Shown: positions 41,094 to 52,007 of the stretch, piece by piece
Layout of the letters: each line of letters opens with the position of its first letter
Numbering within the stretch: the first letter of the stretch is position 1
Source: Lentzea albidocapillata
GTDB lineage: Bacteria; Actinomycetota; Actinomycetes; Mycobacteriales; Pseudonocardiaceae
Reading direction: 5' to 3'
Assembly: GCF_000719115.1 (NCBI RefSeq)
Contig: NZ_JOEA01000015.1
Coordinates: 109,586-173,585 of the forward strand
DNA: 64,000 bases
Translations under genes and position numbers: made by a program
Notes under the pieces: generated by a model
The model's database searches: none
What the model was told of the DNA's origin: nothing
The model's input: the letters and a program-made list of their open reading frames with translations, nothing else

Positions 41094-41999
41094 TCATTCC
41101 TCGATCGGCTCCAGTTCCACGCGTTTGCTCAGCTCGCGCACGGCCTCTCCCCCGCCACTGCCGAGGCCGTGCCGGGTCACGTTGACCGCTCCCGCGGCCG
41201 CGCCGAGCTTCACCGCGTCCGTCAACGACATACCCAGCGCGAGGCCCGCCGAAATCCCCGCGGTCATGGAGTCGCCGGCGCCACGCGTGTCGACGGCCTC
41301 CAGCTGTGGCATCCGCACGAGGTAGAGCTGGTCTTCCAGCAGCGCCAACGCCGGTTCGCCGGCGCGGGACACCACCACACCGTGCACGCACGAAGAAGCG
41401 ATCTCCCTGGCCTTCTGGATGAGCTTGGGCAGTTCTTCCTCGCCCAGTTCCTCGTGCGACACCTTGACCGCGTACGGGCCTCCCCGCACGGCTTCGGCGA
41501 GCCGGTCGCCAGCCAGGTCGACGATCACGCGGCAACCGTTGCCGGCCAGGTCCGAGGTGAGGCGGAAGTACGTGTCGTGGGGCAGCACGCGGTCGTCGGA
41601 CGGCCCGCTCAGCACGGCCGTGCCCGCTCGGATCCCCTCCACGAGCGCAGACTCGTAGACGTCGTCGAGTTCGTGGCGGGACAACGCCTCCGGGAGCATC
41701 TCGACCATCTCGTCCCGGCTGCCGTCGCGGCGGTCGTGCACGTAGGCGCCGTTGCGGGCAGCGACCTCACGCGACTTCAGGTCGACGTGCTCGCCCTCCA
41801 GCAAGGTGCGCAGCACACGGCCGGTCTCACCGCCGAACGTCGCGCACACGACGGCCTCGACGCCCAAAGCGGCGATCATCCTGGACTGCCAGAAACCCTG
41901 GCCGCCGGCGTGCAGGTGCACGTCCGGCTCACCGTCGAGGTCCTCGATGGTGATGGTCAGCTGGGGGGACGGGGCGAATACGGCAACTCGGGCATCCAC
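41094..41999 (-). CDS. PfkB-family sugar kinase (1-phosphofructokinase/tagatose-kinase-like)
   Basis: 301-residue ribokinase-fold kinase. HAGGQGFWQSRMIAALG is the sugar-binding segment. AVDTRGAGDSMTAGISAGLA holds the catalytic Asp and anion hole. The start MDARVAVFAPSPQLTITIED suggests the phosphofructokinase/tagatose-6-phosphate branch. The GTG at 41999 is preceded by AGGA. The exact sugar is uncertain. It begins 12 bases past the hairpin that ends the GH20 transcript, so its promoter would have to overlap or lie beyond that hairpin. Confidence 0.85.
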   Translation of the reverse strand: MDARVAVFAPSPQLTITIEDLDGEPDVHLHAGGQGFWQSRMIAALGVEAVVCATFGGETGRVLRTLLEGEHVDLKSREVAARNGAYVHDRRDGSRDEMVEMLPEALSRHELDDVYESALVEGIRAGTAVLSGPSDDRVLPHDTYFRLTSDLAGNGCRVIVDLAGDRLAEAVRGGPYAVKVSHEELGEEELPKLIQKAREIASSCVHGVVVSRAGEPALALLEDQLYLVRMPQLEAVDTRGAGDSMTAGISAGLALGMSLTDAVKLGAAAGAVNVTRHGLGSGGGEAVRELSKRVELEPIEE

Positions 42000-42010
42000 A
42001 ACGTCCTGAT

Positions 42011-42047
42011 ACCCGGTGTGGGCGAGTGCTACTCGCCCACACCGGGT
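42011..42047 (-). terminator. Very strong terminator after the GH20 gene
   Basis: A sixteen-base perfect inverted repeat (42011-42026 with 42032-42047) with a 5-base loop. It lies downstream of the hexosaminidase stop and directly upstream of the kinase gene start. Confidence 0.88.
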
Positions 42048-42079
42048 GAATCAGACGTCACGCCCCGGAACCGGAGAAC

Positions 42080-43807
42080 TCAGCAGACGCCTCCGTCACG
42101 CCAGACGCCCCACTGGCCGGTGGTGCCGGGCTCCTCACCCCGCGTCCACCACTGCGCGGTCCAGTTGTGGCCGCTGTGCGAGACCACGTTGCCGCCGGTG
42201 TAGACCTTGTCGCGCTCCCACACCGGCTGCGTGCACGGGCCGGGGCCAGGACCGCCGGTGTCCCACGGCACCTGGGTGGACCTGTAGAAGTTGATGCTCA
42301 TGGTCGTCCAGCGCGGGCCCTGGTTGCCCAGGCGCACCTTGAACTGGTCCCAGTTGTGGGTCGACCACGGCGACCAGCCCAGTTCGGCGATCGCCGACAG
42401 CCTTGGGAACGCCATGAACTCGATGTCCCGGCCGGTCACGATCGTCTCGGTCCACAGTGGAGCCTCAACGCCGCGGACCGCCGACTCGGGAACGCCGCTC
42501 AGGTGCGTGCCGGGGTTCCAGTCGTAGGCGGTCTGGACCTCGATCATGCCCGCCCACGACAGACCCAAAGGCGTGCTGGAGTTGTACTTCATGTCCAGGT
42601 ACGCCTTGTTCGCGGGCGACATGATGACCTTCTGGCCGCGTGCCGCCGCTGCCTGCACCGTGGCGTTGGACGTCGAGGTGCCCCAGTACTGCGGCATTGC
42701 GGTGGTGTCGGTCGTGGTCTTCACGAACTCGTGCCAGCCGAGCACGGTCTTGCCGTACTTCTTCACGATCGGCAGGGCCCGGTTCATGAACGCCTGGTAG
42801 TCGGCGTCGGAGGTCGCGTGCGCCTCGTCTCCGCCGATGTGGAAGTACGGGCCGGGCGTGAGCGCCGCGATCTCGCGCACCACGTCGTCGACGAACTGGT
42901 AGGTGATGTCCTTGTTCACGCACAGCGAGGAGTAGCCGACCTCGATGTCCGTGCGCAGCGGCGGAGCCTGGCCGTTGCAGTTGAGCTCCGCGTACGAGGC
43001 CTGCGCGGCGTTGGTGTGGCCCGGCATGTCGATCTCCGGGATCACCGTGATCTTGCGTGACGCCGCGTACTGCACGATCTCGCTGTACTGCGCCTTGGTG
43101 TAGTAACCGCCGGGGCCGCCGCCGACCTGCGTGCTGCCGCCGTACGTGGCGAGGCGCGGCCAGCTGTCGACGACGATCCGCCAGCCCTGGTCGTCGCTCA
43201 GGTGCAGGTGGAAGTAGTTGATCTTGTAGAGCGCGAGCTGGTCGATGTAGCGCTTGACCGTGGAGACCGGGTGGAAGTGGCGGGCCACGTCGAGCATCGC
43301 GCCGCGGTAGGAGAACCGCGGGTAGTCGACGATCAGCGTGCCCGGCACGGTCCACGGACCGGCCTGCGCGGTCGTGCTCTCCACGCTGGCCGGCAACAGC
43401 TGCCTCAGCGTCTGCACGCCGGTGAACAGGCCTTCCGGCGTGTTGGCGCGCAGGACGATGGAGTTCGCCGCGACGTCGAGCTGGTAACCCTGCTGGCCGA
43501 CCGTGCCCGGTGCGCCCGTGAGCAGCAACGAGATGCCGTCCGACGGGGTTCCGGTCGTGTCGGACACCGGGAACGCGTAGCCGGTCGAGGGCCGCAGGAC
43601 TCCAGCGAGGAAGTCGCCGACGTCACGCGCGGCAGGGGCGGTGTAGATCTTCGTGGCTGCCGTCAGCGTGTGCGTGACACCGCTTTTGGCCTGCACCGAG
43701 ACAGGTACCGGCACGAGGCTCTGCAGTGGTTCCGCGGCTTGCGACTGCGCGCTCACGGACAGCGCTGCTGTGACAGCGATGACCGCGGCGAGAACGCGAG
43801 TTCTCAC
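42080..43807 (-). CDS. Secreted beta-N-acetylhexosaminidase (GH20) with chitin-binding module
   Basis: 575-residue extracellular enzyme releasing GlcNAc from chitooligosaccharides. The signal peptide MRTRVLAAVIAVTAALSVSA is followed by a GH20b-type N-domain and the catalytic barrel. The Asp-Glu pair 327-328 in YFHIGGDEAH polarises the substrate acetamido group and donates the proton. The C-terminus after a GPGPGP linker is a CBM5/12-like module (WERDKVYTGGNVVSHSGHNW, TAQWWTRGEEPG). A partial DasR-type palindrome lies about 70 bases upstream. A 16-bp hairpin ends the transcript. Confidence 0.94.
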   Translation of the reverse strand: MRTRVLAAVIAVTAALSVSAQSQAAEPLQSLVPVPVSVQAKSGVTHTLTAATKIYTAPAARDVGDFLAGVLRPSTGYAFPVSDTTGTPSDGISLLLTGAPGTVGQQGYQLDVAANSIVLRANTPEGLFTGVQTLRQLLPASVESTTAQAGPWTVPGTLIVDYPRFSYRGAMLDVARHFHPVSTVKRYIDQLALYKINYFHLHLSDDQGWRIVVDSWPRLATYGGSTQVGGGPGGYYTKAQYSEIVQYAASRKITVIPEIDMPGHTNAAQASYAELNCNGQAPPLRTDIEVGYSSLCVNKDITYQFVDDVVREIAALTPGPYFHIGGDEAHATSDADYQAFMNRALPIVKKYGKTVLGWHEFVKTTTDTTAMPQYWGTSTSNATVQAAAARGQKVIMSPANKAYLDMKYNSSTPLGLSWAGMIEVQTAYDWNPGTHLSGVPESAVRGVEAPLWTETIVTGRDIEFMAFPRLSAIAELGWSPWSTHNWDQFKVRLGNQGPRWTTMSINFYRSTQVPWDTGGPGPGPCTQPVWERDKVYTGGNVVSHSGHNWTAQWWTRGEEPGTTGQWGVWRDGGVC

Positions 43808-43876
43808 GACTCCTCCTCACGAGTCGGGGGCGGCGACCCTGCGTCCAGCGTGCTCAAACATCCCTTTTGTCGTCAA

Positions 43877-43888
43877 TGGTCTGGGCCA
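43877..43888. promoter_or_regulatory. Partial DasR-like site upstream of GH20
   Basis: TGGTCTGGGCCA matches 10 of 12 positions of the TGGTCTAGACCA core as I recall it for DasR. It lies 70 bases upstream of the hexosaminidase start and overlaps the upstream edge of a TTGACG (minus strand, 43875-43870) that may be its -35 box. Confidence 0.4.
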
Positions 43889-43920
43889 ATTATTTGTTCG
43901 AGACCGGCGCGAAGGCGCGG

Positions 43921-45009
43921 TCAGTAGCCGGGAAGACTGAGGCTGTTCACGATCTCGGCGAAGTCGTCGCCGGGCGTCCCGCCGCTCTCCATGTTCCGCA
44001 ACGCCATGTCCTGGTTGGCGGTCACGTACGGCCGCAGGACCTCCTCGTAGCGCTGGAACGCGGCCGACGGGTCCTTCGCCAGCTCACCGGCCAGCACGTA
44101 CGCGCCGACCAGGGCCATGCTGGTGCCCTGCCCGGACAGCGGCGAACCGCAGTACCCGGCGTCACCGAGCAGCACGACGTTGCCGCGCGACCACGAGTCC
44201 ATCCGGATCTGGCTCATCGAGTCGAAGTGGAAGTCCGGCGCCTCCCACATGTGCTTCAGCGCGGTCGGCCACACCCAGCCCGCGCCGTCGAACTTCTCGG
44301 CGAGCAACCGGCGCTGGGCGTCGACATCGCGGTAGTCGAACGACACCTCGCCGTTGAAACCCATGTAGACACGGCATTCCGCGTTGGACCGCGCGCTCAT
44401 GATTCCGCCACCGATGATCCCGCCCTGCTGGAACGTCTGCCAGTGGTCGAGGCCGAGGAAGTTCGGCGCGGTGAAGACGGCGAGATTCATGCCGAGGTGG
44501 CTGATGAACCGCGACTCCGGCCCGAACACGAGCCGGCGGACGTTGGAATGCAGGCCGTCCGCGCCGACGACGACGTCGAAGTCGCGCGGGGCGGCCTTCT
44601 CGAACGTGACGCGGGTGCCGTCGATCGAGGTGATGGTGTCGTCGAAGAGGTACTCGACGCCGTCCGCCGCGTCGAACAGCATCCGGGCGAGGTCGTCGCG
44701 CAGCAGTTCGACGTCGGGGCTCGACAGGTCGCCGCCGCTCAGGGTGTGCGTGGTGGAGCGGAAGACCTCGTTGCCGTCGGCGTCGACCATGTTCATGCCG
44801 CGCATGCCGGTGCTCAACGACCGCAGCCGGTCGCCGAGGCCCATTCGCTCGACGACCTCCAGCGCCGGGCCGCGCACGTCGATGGCCTGGCCGCCGGGCC
44901 GCAGGCCGCGCGCCCGCTCCACGACGGTGACGCTGAAACCGTGGTGGCGCAACCAGTACGCGAGCGCGGGCCCGCCGATGCTGGCGCCGGAGATCAGGAC
45001 GTTCTTCAT
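43921..45009 (-). CDS. FAD-dependent monooxygenase (PHBH/TetX-like)
   Basis: 362-residue flavoprotein hydroxylase. The Rossmann fingerprint is VLISGASIGGPALAYWL and VVERARGLRPGG, the NAD(P)H/FAD motif is DFDVVVGADGLHSNVRR, and GNVVLLGDAGYCGSPLSGQG binds the FAD ribityl chain. These enzymes hydroxylate aromatic or polyketide substrates. No biosynthetic core enzyme other than geosmin synthase is adjacent, so the substrate is unknown. The ATG at 45009 follows GGGGG. It is separated from the geosmin synthase gene by a hairpin. Confidence 0.88.
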   Translation of the reverse strand: MKNVLISGASIGGPALAYWLRHHGFSVTVVERARGLRPGGQAIDVRGPALEVVERMGLGDRLRSLSTGMRGMNMVDADGNEVFRSTTHTLSGGDLSSPDVELLRDDLARMLFDAADGVEYLFDDTITSIDGTRVTFEKAAPRDFDVVVGADGLHSNVRRLVFGPESRFISHLGMNLAVFTAPNFLGLDHWQTFQQGGIIGGGIMSARSNAECRVYMGFNGEVSFDYRDVDAQRRLLAEKFDGAGWVWPTALKHMWEAPDFHFDSMSQIRMDSWSRGNVVLLGDAGYCGSPLSGQGTSMALVGAYVLAGELAKDPSAAFQRYEEVLRPYVTANQDMALRNMESGGTPGDDFAEIVNSLSLPGY

Positions 45010-45062
45010 GGTGTTGCCCCCTGTGAGCCGGTGTTGCCCACAAGGTGCCGACCGGCGCTGAC

Positions 45063-45092
45063 CGTCCACTGACCGAACGCGGTCAGTGGACG
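45063..45092 (-). terminator. Hairpin between geosmin synthase and the monooxygenase
   Basis: A twelve-base perfect inverted repeat CGTCCACTGACC / GGTCAGTGGACG with a 6-base spacer. It starts nine bases after the geosmin synthase stop and ends 54 bases before the monooxygenase start. It most likely terminates the former but could also serve as an operator for the latter. Confidence 0.65.
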
Positions 45093-45100
45093 TCAGCGCT

Positions 45101-47360
<2,260 letters not shown>

Positions 47361-47401
47361 TGTCGCTCGTTCGGCCCAACCCGGTTCGCCCCCGCGCACA
47401 C

Positions 47402-47950
47402 TCAGCGCACGAGCGACTGGGCGCTGAGTTTCACCGCGAACGGGAACTGCAGCTCGATGATCTCCTCGCCCTCGGAACGGGCCTGCTCGACGTAGACGCC
47501 GTTCTCGAGGTGCAGGCACCGCAGCCACGGACTGTCGTAGTCGATCAGCCAGTAGTTCTCGCAGCCGACTTCCTGGAACTTCGCCCGCTTGAGTTCGAGG
47601 TCCACATGTCGCGTGCGGGGCGACAGGACCTCGACCGCCAGCACCGGCGGCCCGATGAGCGCCTGTTTCGAGAACTGCTCGCGCCGGCCCACCACCAGGT
47701 CGGGGATGAAGACCGTGTCGTCGGCGAGCACGACGTCGACCGGAGCCGGGAGGACCTCGAGCTCCGGAGGACAGACAGCGGTCAGTGCCACCAGCAGGCG
47801 GGCGACTACCCGCTGGTGCACGGGGCGGGGTGAGGGGCTCATGACGAGCACCCCGTCGACGAGTTCGAAACGGTGCCCGTCATCAGGCATCGCCTCCAGG
47901 TCCGCCCACGTCAGCGGTCTGCCGTGGGGAAACGTAGGGACACCACCCAT
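47402..47950 (-). CDS. Uma2-family restriction-endonuclease-like protein
   Basis: 182-residue protein with a PD-(D/E)xK nuclease fold. FELVDGVLVMSPSPRPVHQR forms the start of the fold. Catalytic residues are in VFIPDLVVG (Asp) and LAVEVLSPRTR (Glu), followed by a Lys in LELKRAKFQEVGCENYWLID. Uma2 proteins are abundant in actinomycetes and cyanobacteria, and their biological role is unsettled. The ATG at 47950 is the first methionine at the domain start. Confidence 0.88.
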   Translation of the reverse strand: MGGVPTFPHGRPLTWADLEAMPDDGHRFELVDGVLVMSPSPRPVHQRVVARLLVALTAVCPPELEVLPAPVDVVLADDTVFIPDLVVGRREQFSKQALIGPPVLAVEVLSPRTRHVDLELKRAKFQEVGCENYWLIDYDSPWLRCLHLENGVYVEQARSEGEEIIELQFPFAVKLSAQSLVR

Positions 47951-48396
47951 GGTGCGTTCCACCCCCGTGTCGTGGCCACTGCCCGCCGGACGGATCCCGG
48001 CGATGCCATTAGACAAGACTGGTCCGATTCTCACGACTCGCAAGCCCCTTTTGGCCGACCCCGCACCACTGCACGCACACGTCCCCGTCACCACCGTCCC
48101 GCAGGGTGAGCGATCATTGGTCCTGCCGTGGAGGGCGTCACCCGGTCGGAGCAGCAGATGGTTCCAATCGAACAAGTGGCTAATTTCTGATCAATTTTCG
48201 GGCGATTTTTGATAACACACGCCGCCCTGCCAATTGCTCGCGAATGCGACCCTAACGGAATCTTACGAGCGAGCCAAGCAGTCCGTTGGAGCAATACCTC
48301 ACGACGCATTCCGATGAATCCGTGTGATCGGGGTGGGGACGACGTGGGGACGGGCTTCGCGACCCTCGGTGGCGACACCACCGAGGGGAGCAGGGA
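47951..48396. other. 446-base intergenic region with AT-rich patch
   Basis: No convincing gene. The stretch 48160-48260 is unusually AT-rich for this chromosome (TAATTTCTGATCAATTTTCG, GATTTTTGATAA). Promoters for the Uma2 gene would lie at the left end, and a hairpin (48363-48387) lies at the right end. The AT-rich patch may be a promoter or nucleoid-protein binding region, or a scar of past insertion. Confidence 0.5.
48363..48387 (-). terminator. Hairpin downstream of the AfsR-like gene
   Basis: A ten-base perfect inverted repeat CCCTCGGTGG / CCACCGAGGG with a 5-base loop, about 75 bases past the AfsR-like gene stop on the minus strand. It also overlaps the ribosome-site region of the small plus-strand gene. 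Confidence 0.65.
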
Positions 48397-48492
48397 ATGC
48401 GCAGGACGTCGGACAGGATCGGGCAGTGGGTGGCCTTCGCCGTGCTGGCGGCGGCCGTGATCACGCTGGTGGCACTGGGGCTTTCGCTCTAG
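48397..48492 (+). CDS. Possible 31-residue membrane peptide
   Basis: An ATG at 48397 after GGGGAGCAGGGA encodes a peptide with a basic N-terminus (MRRTSDRIGQ) followed by one hydrophobic helix (WVAFAVLAAAVITLVALGLS). The charge and helix arrangement is that of a small membrane peptide. It overlaps the 3' end of the AfsR-like gene by 32 bases on the opposite strand. Supported only by ribosome site and composition. Confidence 0.3.
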   Translation: MRRTSDRIGQWVAFAVLAAAVITLVALGLSL

Positions 48493-51376
48493 CGAGGGTC
48501 TGTTCCGCGAAGGCGACGGCTCGCGACTGGGGTGTGCTGCTGGCCGCGGCCACCGCCTCCTCCGCGTACCGGACGGCGGCCTCGCGGTCGCCCATCGCGA
48601 GGTGCACCGCCGAGAGCTGCCCGAGCACGCGGTCCACGCTCCACCAGGTGCGCTGCTGGACGATCACGAGGCACCGCCGCAGGTGGCCGAGCGCCTCGGC
48701 CGACCGGCCCGCCAGCTGGGCGTCGAGTGACAGGCAGACGAGAAGCGCGGCCTGTCCGATGTGGTCACGCACGTCCTCCATGGACGCCAGCACCACGTGG
48801 TCGTCGCGAAGGTTCGTGTACGTCCGGCACAGTCGAGCCGCCTCACGCGCCAGCTCCCGCGCGACGGTGTGGTGGCCCATCTCGTAGCGCCAGTAGGCGT
48901 AGTCGGCCAGGGCGAGCGCTTCACCGCGCCGGTCGGCCGACTCGCGGTAGGCGACCAGCGACCGGTCCGCGTAGGTCAGGCACTCCTCGTCGGCGAACGC
49001 GTCGAAATGCACGTGAGCGATGTTGTGCAGCGTCAGGGCGGCGGCGCGGACATCGCCGTGTTCGTCCATCAACGCGACGGCCTCGCCCATGTACGCCAAG
49101 GCTTCCTCGGTCTGACCCAGCTGGGCGTGGTGGATGCCGATGTGGTGCAGCGCCGCTGCCACCCCCGTCGGCGCGCCCGCCTGCCGCATCAGCACGACAC
49201 CACGTTCGAAGTAGTCCAGGGACCTGTCGTACTCGTGCCGTTCGCGCGCGATCATGCCGAGCAGGCCCATCACGGACGCCTCGCCGCGCAGGTCACCGAT
49301 CTGCCGCATGAGGTCGAGTGCCTCGCGCAGGTCCTTCTCCGCCTTCGGGTCGCCGTCCTCCATGTATGCCGAACCCAGGCCCCGCAAGGCTTCCGCGCGA
49401 GCCTTCAGGTCGCCGAGGTGGCGTGCGGCGCCGAGGGCGACGTTCAGCACCTCGACCCGCTCCCTGCCGGAGCCGCGCAACAGCAGGTAGTGGGCGAACT
49501 GGTGCGGCAGCTGCCACGCGTGGCGGTAGAAACCTTCGTACGCCGCCAGGTAGACGGCGGCCCTGAGGTTCAGCCGCTCGGCCTCCTGCCACGCCAGTGC
49601 GTCGAACGGGGTGCGGAACAGCGGCGGATCGACCGGCTCGTGGGTGACGGCGGAGTCGAGCTCCGGCCGGCCGGGGGCGATCCTCCGCGCGGAGTCCTCC
49701 GCGCCACGCAGGTAGTGGTCGAGGATCCGCGCGATCGCCTCGCTCCTCTCCGCCGGATCGACCGACGCCTTGGCGTGGTCCGCCAGGAGGTCGTGGAAGC
49801 GGTAGCGGCCGTTGTCCTTCTGCTGCACCAGGTGCACGTCGAGCAGCTCGTCCAGCAGCCGTTCGGCCTCGGCACGGGTGGTGCCGACGACGGCGGCGGC
49901 GAGGTACGCGTCCCAGTCCTCACCGGTGTGCAGCCCCAGCCGCCGGAACAGGCGCTGCTGCTCGGGCGTGAGTTGCTGATAGGACAACGCGAACGCGCCA
50001 GCGACGCTGCGTTCGCCCGCGGTGAGCTCCGTCAGCCGCTGCTCGGTGAGGCGGCGGACGAGGTCCTTCGCGGACCACACCGGGCGGGTGCGCCAGCGGG
50101 CACCGACGATCCGCACGGCCAGCGGGAGGTACCCGCAGAGCCGCACCACCTCCCGGCAGTCCTCGTCCTTCCTGCGGGCGATGCTCGCCAGCAGGTTCAG
50201 CGAGTCCTCTTCGGACAGTACGTCCAGCGAGATCGTGTGGGCGGCGTCCAGGTCGACCAGGCGGCGCCTGCTGGTGACCAGCACCAGGCCCGTGCCGGGC
50301 AGCAGCGGGCGGACCTGGGCGGTGCTGCCCGCGTTGTCCAGCACCACGAGTGCCTTGCGGTGCGCCATTTCCGCCCGCCACCGGGCGGCGCGGGTGTCCA
50401 GGCCGTCCGGGATGTCCTGCGCGGGCACGCCGAGCGCCGTCAGCAACTCCAGCAGCGCGTCCGACGGCGTGCGCGGCGCGACGCCCGCGGTGTAGGAGTG
50501 CAGGTCCACGAACAGTTGCGCGTCCGGGAAGCGCTGTGCCAGCCGGTGGGCGGCGCGGACCGCGATCGTGGTCTTGCCGATGCCCGCCATGCCGTCGATG
50601 GCGGTGATCGCGACGCACCCGGACGGCACGGCGGCGAGGATCTCGTCCAGGTCGGAGGAACGGCCCGCGAAGTCGGCGATGTCGCCGGGCAGGTCGTTGC
50701 GCACGCGTGGCCGGTTGTCCGCCGTGAGCACCTGCTGGTGCGCCTTCTGCAGGTCCTTGCCCGGGTCGAGGCCGAGCTCCTCGGCGAGCCTGCCGCGGAT
50801 GTCGTCGTACGCCTGCAACGCCTCGGTCTGCCGATCACAGCGGTGCAACGCCACGATCAGCTGCGCCCACATCCGTTCCCTGGTCGGGTGCCGATGGGTG
50901 AGCGCACGCAGTTCGGGCACCAGCCGCTCGTGCCCGCCCGCACGCAGGTCGGCCTCGATCCGGGCTTCCAGCGTCGTCAGGTACTTCTCGGTCAACGCGG
51001 GCACATGGTCGCGTTCGAGGGCGTCGCTGCCGATGTCCGCGAACGGGCGGCCGCGCCAGAGCGCCAGCGCCTCCGCCGGCTCCAGCCGGCCGAACCGGTG
51101 GACGTCGACCTCGTCGGGCCGCACGTCCAGCAGGTAACCGCCGGGCCTGGTCAGTAGCAGCGAGGGCAGCACCTCGCGGAGCCGGCCGACCGTGGTCTGC
51201 ACGGCGTTGCGCGAACCTCCGGCGAGCTCGACCAGTTCGTCGACCGGGACCACCTGGCCGGGGCGCAGCAGGAGCGCGGCGAGCACGACCCGCCGCTTGC
51301 CGGCCGGGATGTGGACGTGGCGCCCGTCGAGCACCACCTCCAACGGCCCGAGCAGGCCGAACGACCTCACTGCCAC
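48461..51376 (-). CDS. AfsR/SARP-family regulator with NB-ARC and TPR domains
   Basis: 971-residue transcription factor. The OmpR-type winged helix spans residues 1-95 (FGLLGPLEVVLDGRHVHIPA, VQTTVGRLREVLP). The BTAD helical domain runs to about 225 (RERMWAQLIVALHRCDRQTE). An NB-ARC ATPase has the P-loop GMAGIGKTT at 262-270 and KALVVLDNAGS as Walker B. The rest is TPR repeats (EALRGLGSAYMEDGDPKAEK, VAAALHHIGIHHAQLGQTEE). This is the AfsR layout of antibiotic and development regulators. It overlaps the nitroreductase stop by 10 bases. No biosynthetic cluster lies in the immediate vicinity. Confidence 0.93.
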   Translation of the reverse strand: MAVRSFGLLGPLEVVLDGRHVHIPAGKRRVVLAALLLRPGQVVPVDELVELAGGSRNAVQTTVGRLREVLPSLLLTRPGGYLLDVRPDEVDVHRFGRLEPAEALALWRGRPFADIGSDALERDHVPALTEKYLTTLEARIEADLRAGGHERLVPELRALTHRHPTRERMWAQLIVALHRCDRQTEALQAYDDIRGRLAEELGLDPGKDLQKAHQQVLTADNRPRVRNDLPGDIADFAGRSSDLDEILAAVPSGCVAITAIDGMAGIGKTTIAVRAAHRLAQRFPDAQLFVDLHSYTAGVAPRTPSDALLELLTALGVPAQDIPDGLDTRAARWRAEMAHRKALVVLDNAGSTAQVRPLLPGTGLVLVTSRRRLVDLDAAHTISLDVLSEEDSLNLLASIARRKDEDCREVVRLCGYLPLAVRIVGARWRTRPVWSAKDLVRRLTEQRLTELTAGERSVAGAFALSYQQLTPEQQRLFRRLGLHTGEDWDAYLAAAVVGTTRAEAERLLDELLDVHLVQQKDNGRYRFHDLLADHAKASVDPAERSEAIARILDHYLRGAEDSARRIAPGRPELDSAVTHEPVDPPLFRTPFDALAWQEAERLNLRAAVYLAAYEGFYRHAWQLPHQFAHYLLLRGSGRERVEVLNVALGAARHLGDLKARAEALRGLGSAYMEDGDPKAEKDLREALDLMRQIGDLRGEASVMGLLGMIARERHEYDRSLDYFERGVVLMRQAGAPTGVAAALHHIGIHHAQLGQTEEALAYMGEAVALMDEHGDVRAAALTLHNIAHVHFDAFADEECLTYADRSLVAYRESADRRGEALALADYAYWRYEMGHHTVARELAREAARLCRTYTNLRDDHVVLASMEDVRDHIGQAALLVCLSLDAQLAGRSAEALGHLRRCLVIVQQRTWWSVDRVLGQLSAVHLAMGDREAAVRYAEEAVAAASSTPQSRAVAFAEQTLARAKAPVPPA

Positions 51377-51957
51377 TGGCCCCAGTGCACGACCTCGTCG
51401 AACAGCTTGCGCCTACGCTGGAGCGGCGAGGCACCCTCGGAGACGGACTCCTCGGCGGAGTGCCCGATCGCGATCATGCCGATCGGCACGTAGCGATCCG
51501 GCACGCCGAAGGCCGCGCGCAGCTCGGGCCAGGTCTCCCTGTCAGTTCCGAAGAACACCGCGCCGAGGCCCTCGTCCACGGCCGTCTGCAGGATCAGCAA
51601 CGCGGCCATGCCGGTGTCGATGTCCCAGTAGGGCACCGGCCACCTGTCCTCGTCGGCCAGGCCGGTCCAGTCCTTGTCGGCCTCCGCGTACCGCTCGAGG
51701 TAGACGTCCTTGGCCGAGAACGGGATGACGACGACGGGCGCCGTCTTCGCGTCTTCCCCGCTCCACCACTCGAACATCTCGGTGAGCCGCCGCAGCTGCT
51801 CGCCCCGCAGCACGAGAAACCCCTGGCCCTGCGAGAACCCTGCCGACGGACCGCGCACCGCGTTGCGCATGATCCGCTGGAGGGTTTCCTCGCTGACCGG
51901 CTCTGCGGTGAACCTGCGCACCATCCGCCGACGGCGGACCACGTCCTGGAACTCCAC
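51367..51957 (-). CDS. Nitroreductase-family oxidoreductase
   Basis: 196-residue FMN-binding protein. EFQDVVRRRRMVRRF is the typical FMN-phosphate-binding start, MRNAVRGPSAGFSQGQGFLV contacts the flavin, and DIDTGMAALLILQTAVDEGL and AFGVPDRYVPIGMIAIG complete the fold. The GTG at 51957 is preceded by GGGGAGG six bases upstream. It lies 50 bases after the DUF742 gene, where a conservon would normally encode its GTPase, and overlaps the start of the AfsR-like gene by 10 bases. Substrate unknown; it may resemble F420- or FMN-dependent cofactor enzymes. Confidence 0.88.
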   Translation of the reverse strand: MEFQDVVRRRRMVRRFTAEPVSEETLQRIMRNAVRGPSAGFSQGQGFLVLRGEQLRRLTEMFEWWSGEDAKTAPVVVIPFSAKDVYLERYAEADKDWTGLADEDRWPVPYWDIDTGMAALLILQTAVDEGLGAVFFGTDRETWPELRAAFGVPDRYVPIGMIAIGHSAEESVSEGASPLQRRRKLFDEVVHWGQWQ

Positions 51958-52007
51958 CCCGTACCTCCCCAGATAGGTCTTCCGACCGTAGCAGCGTCCA
52001 GGGGGAC

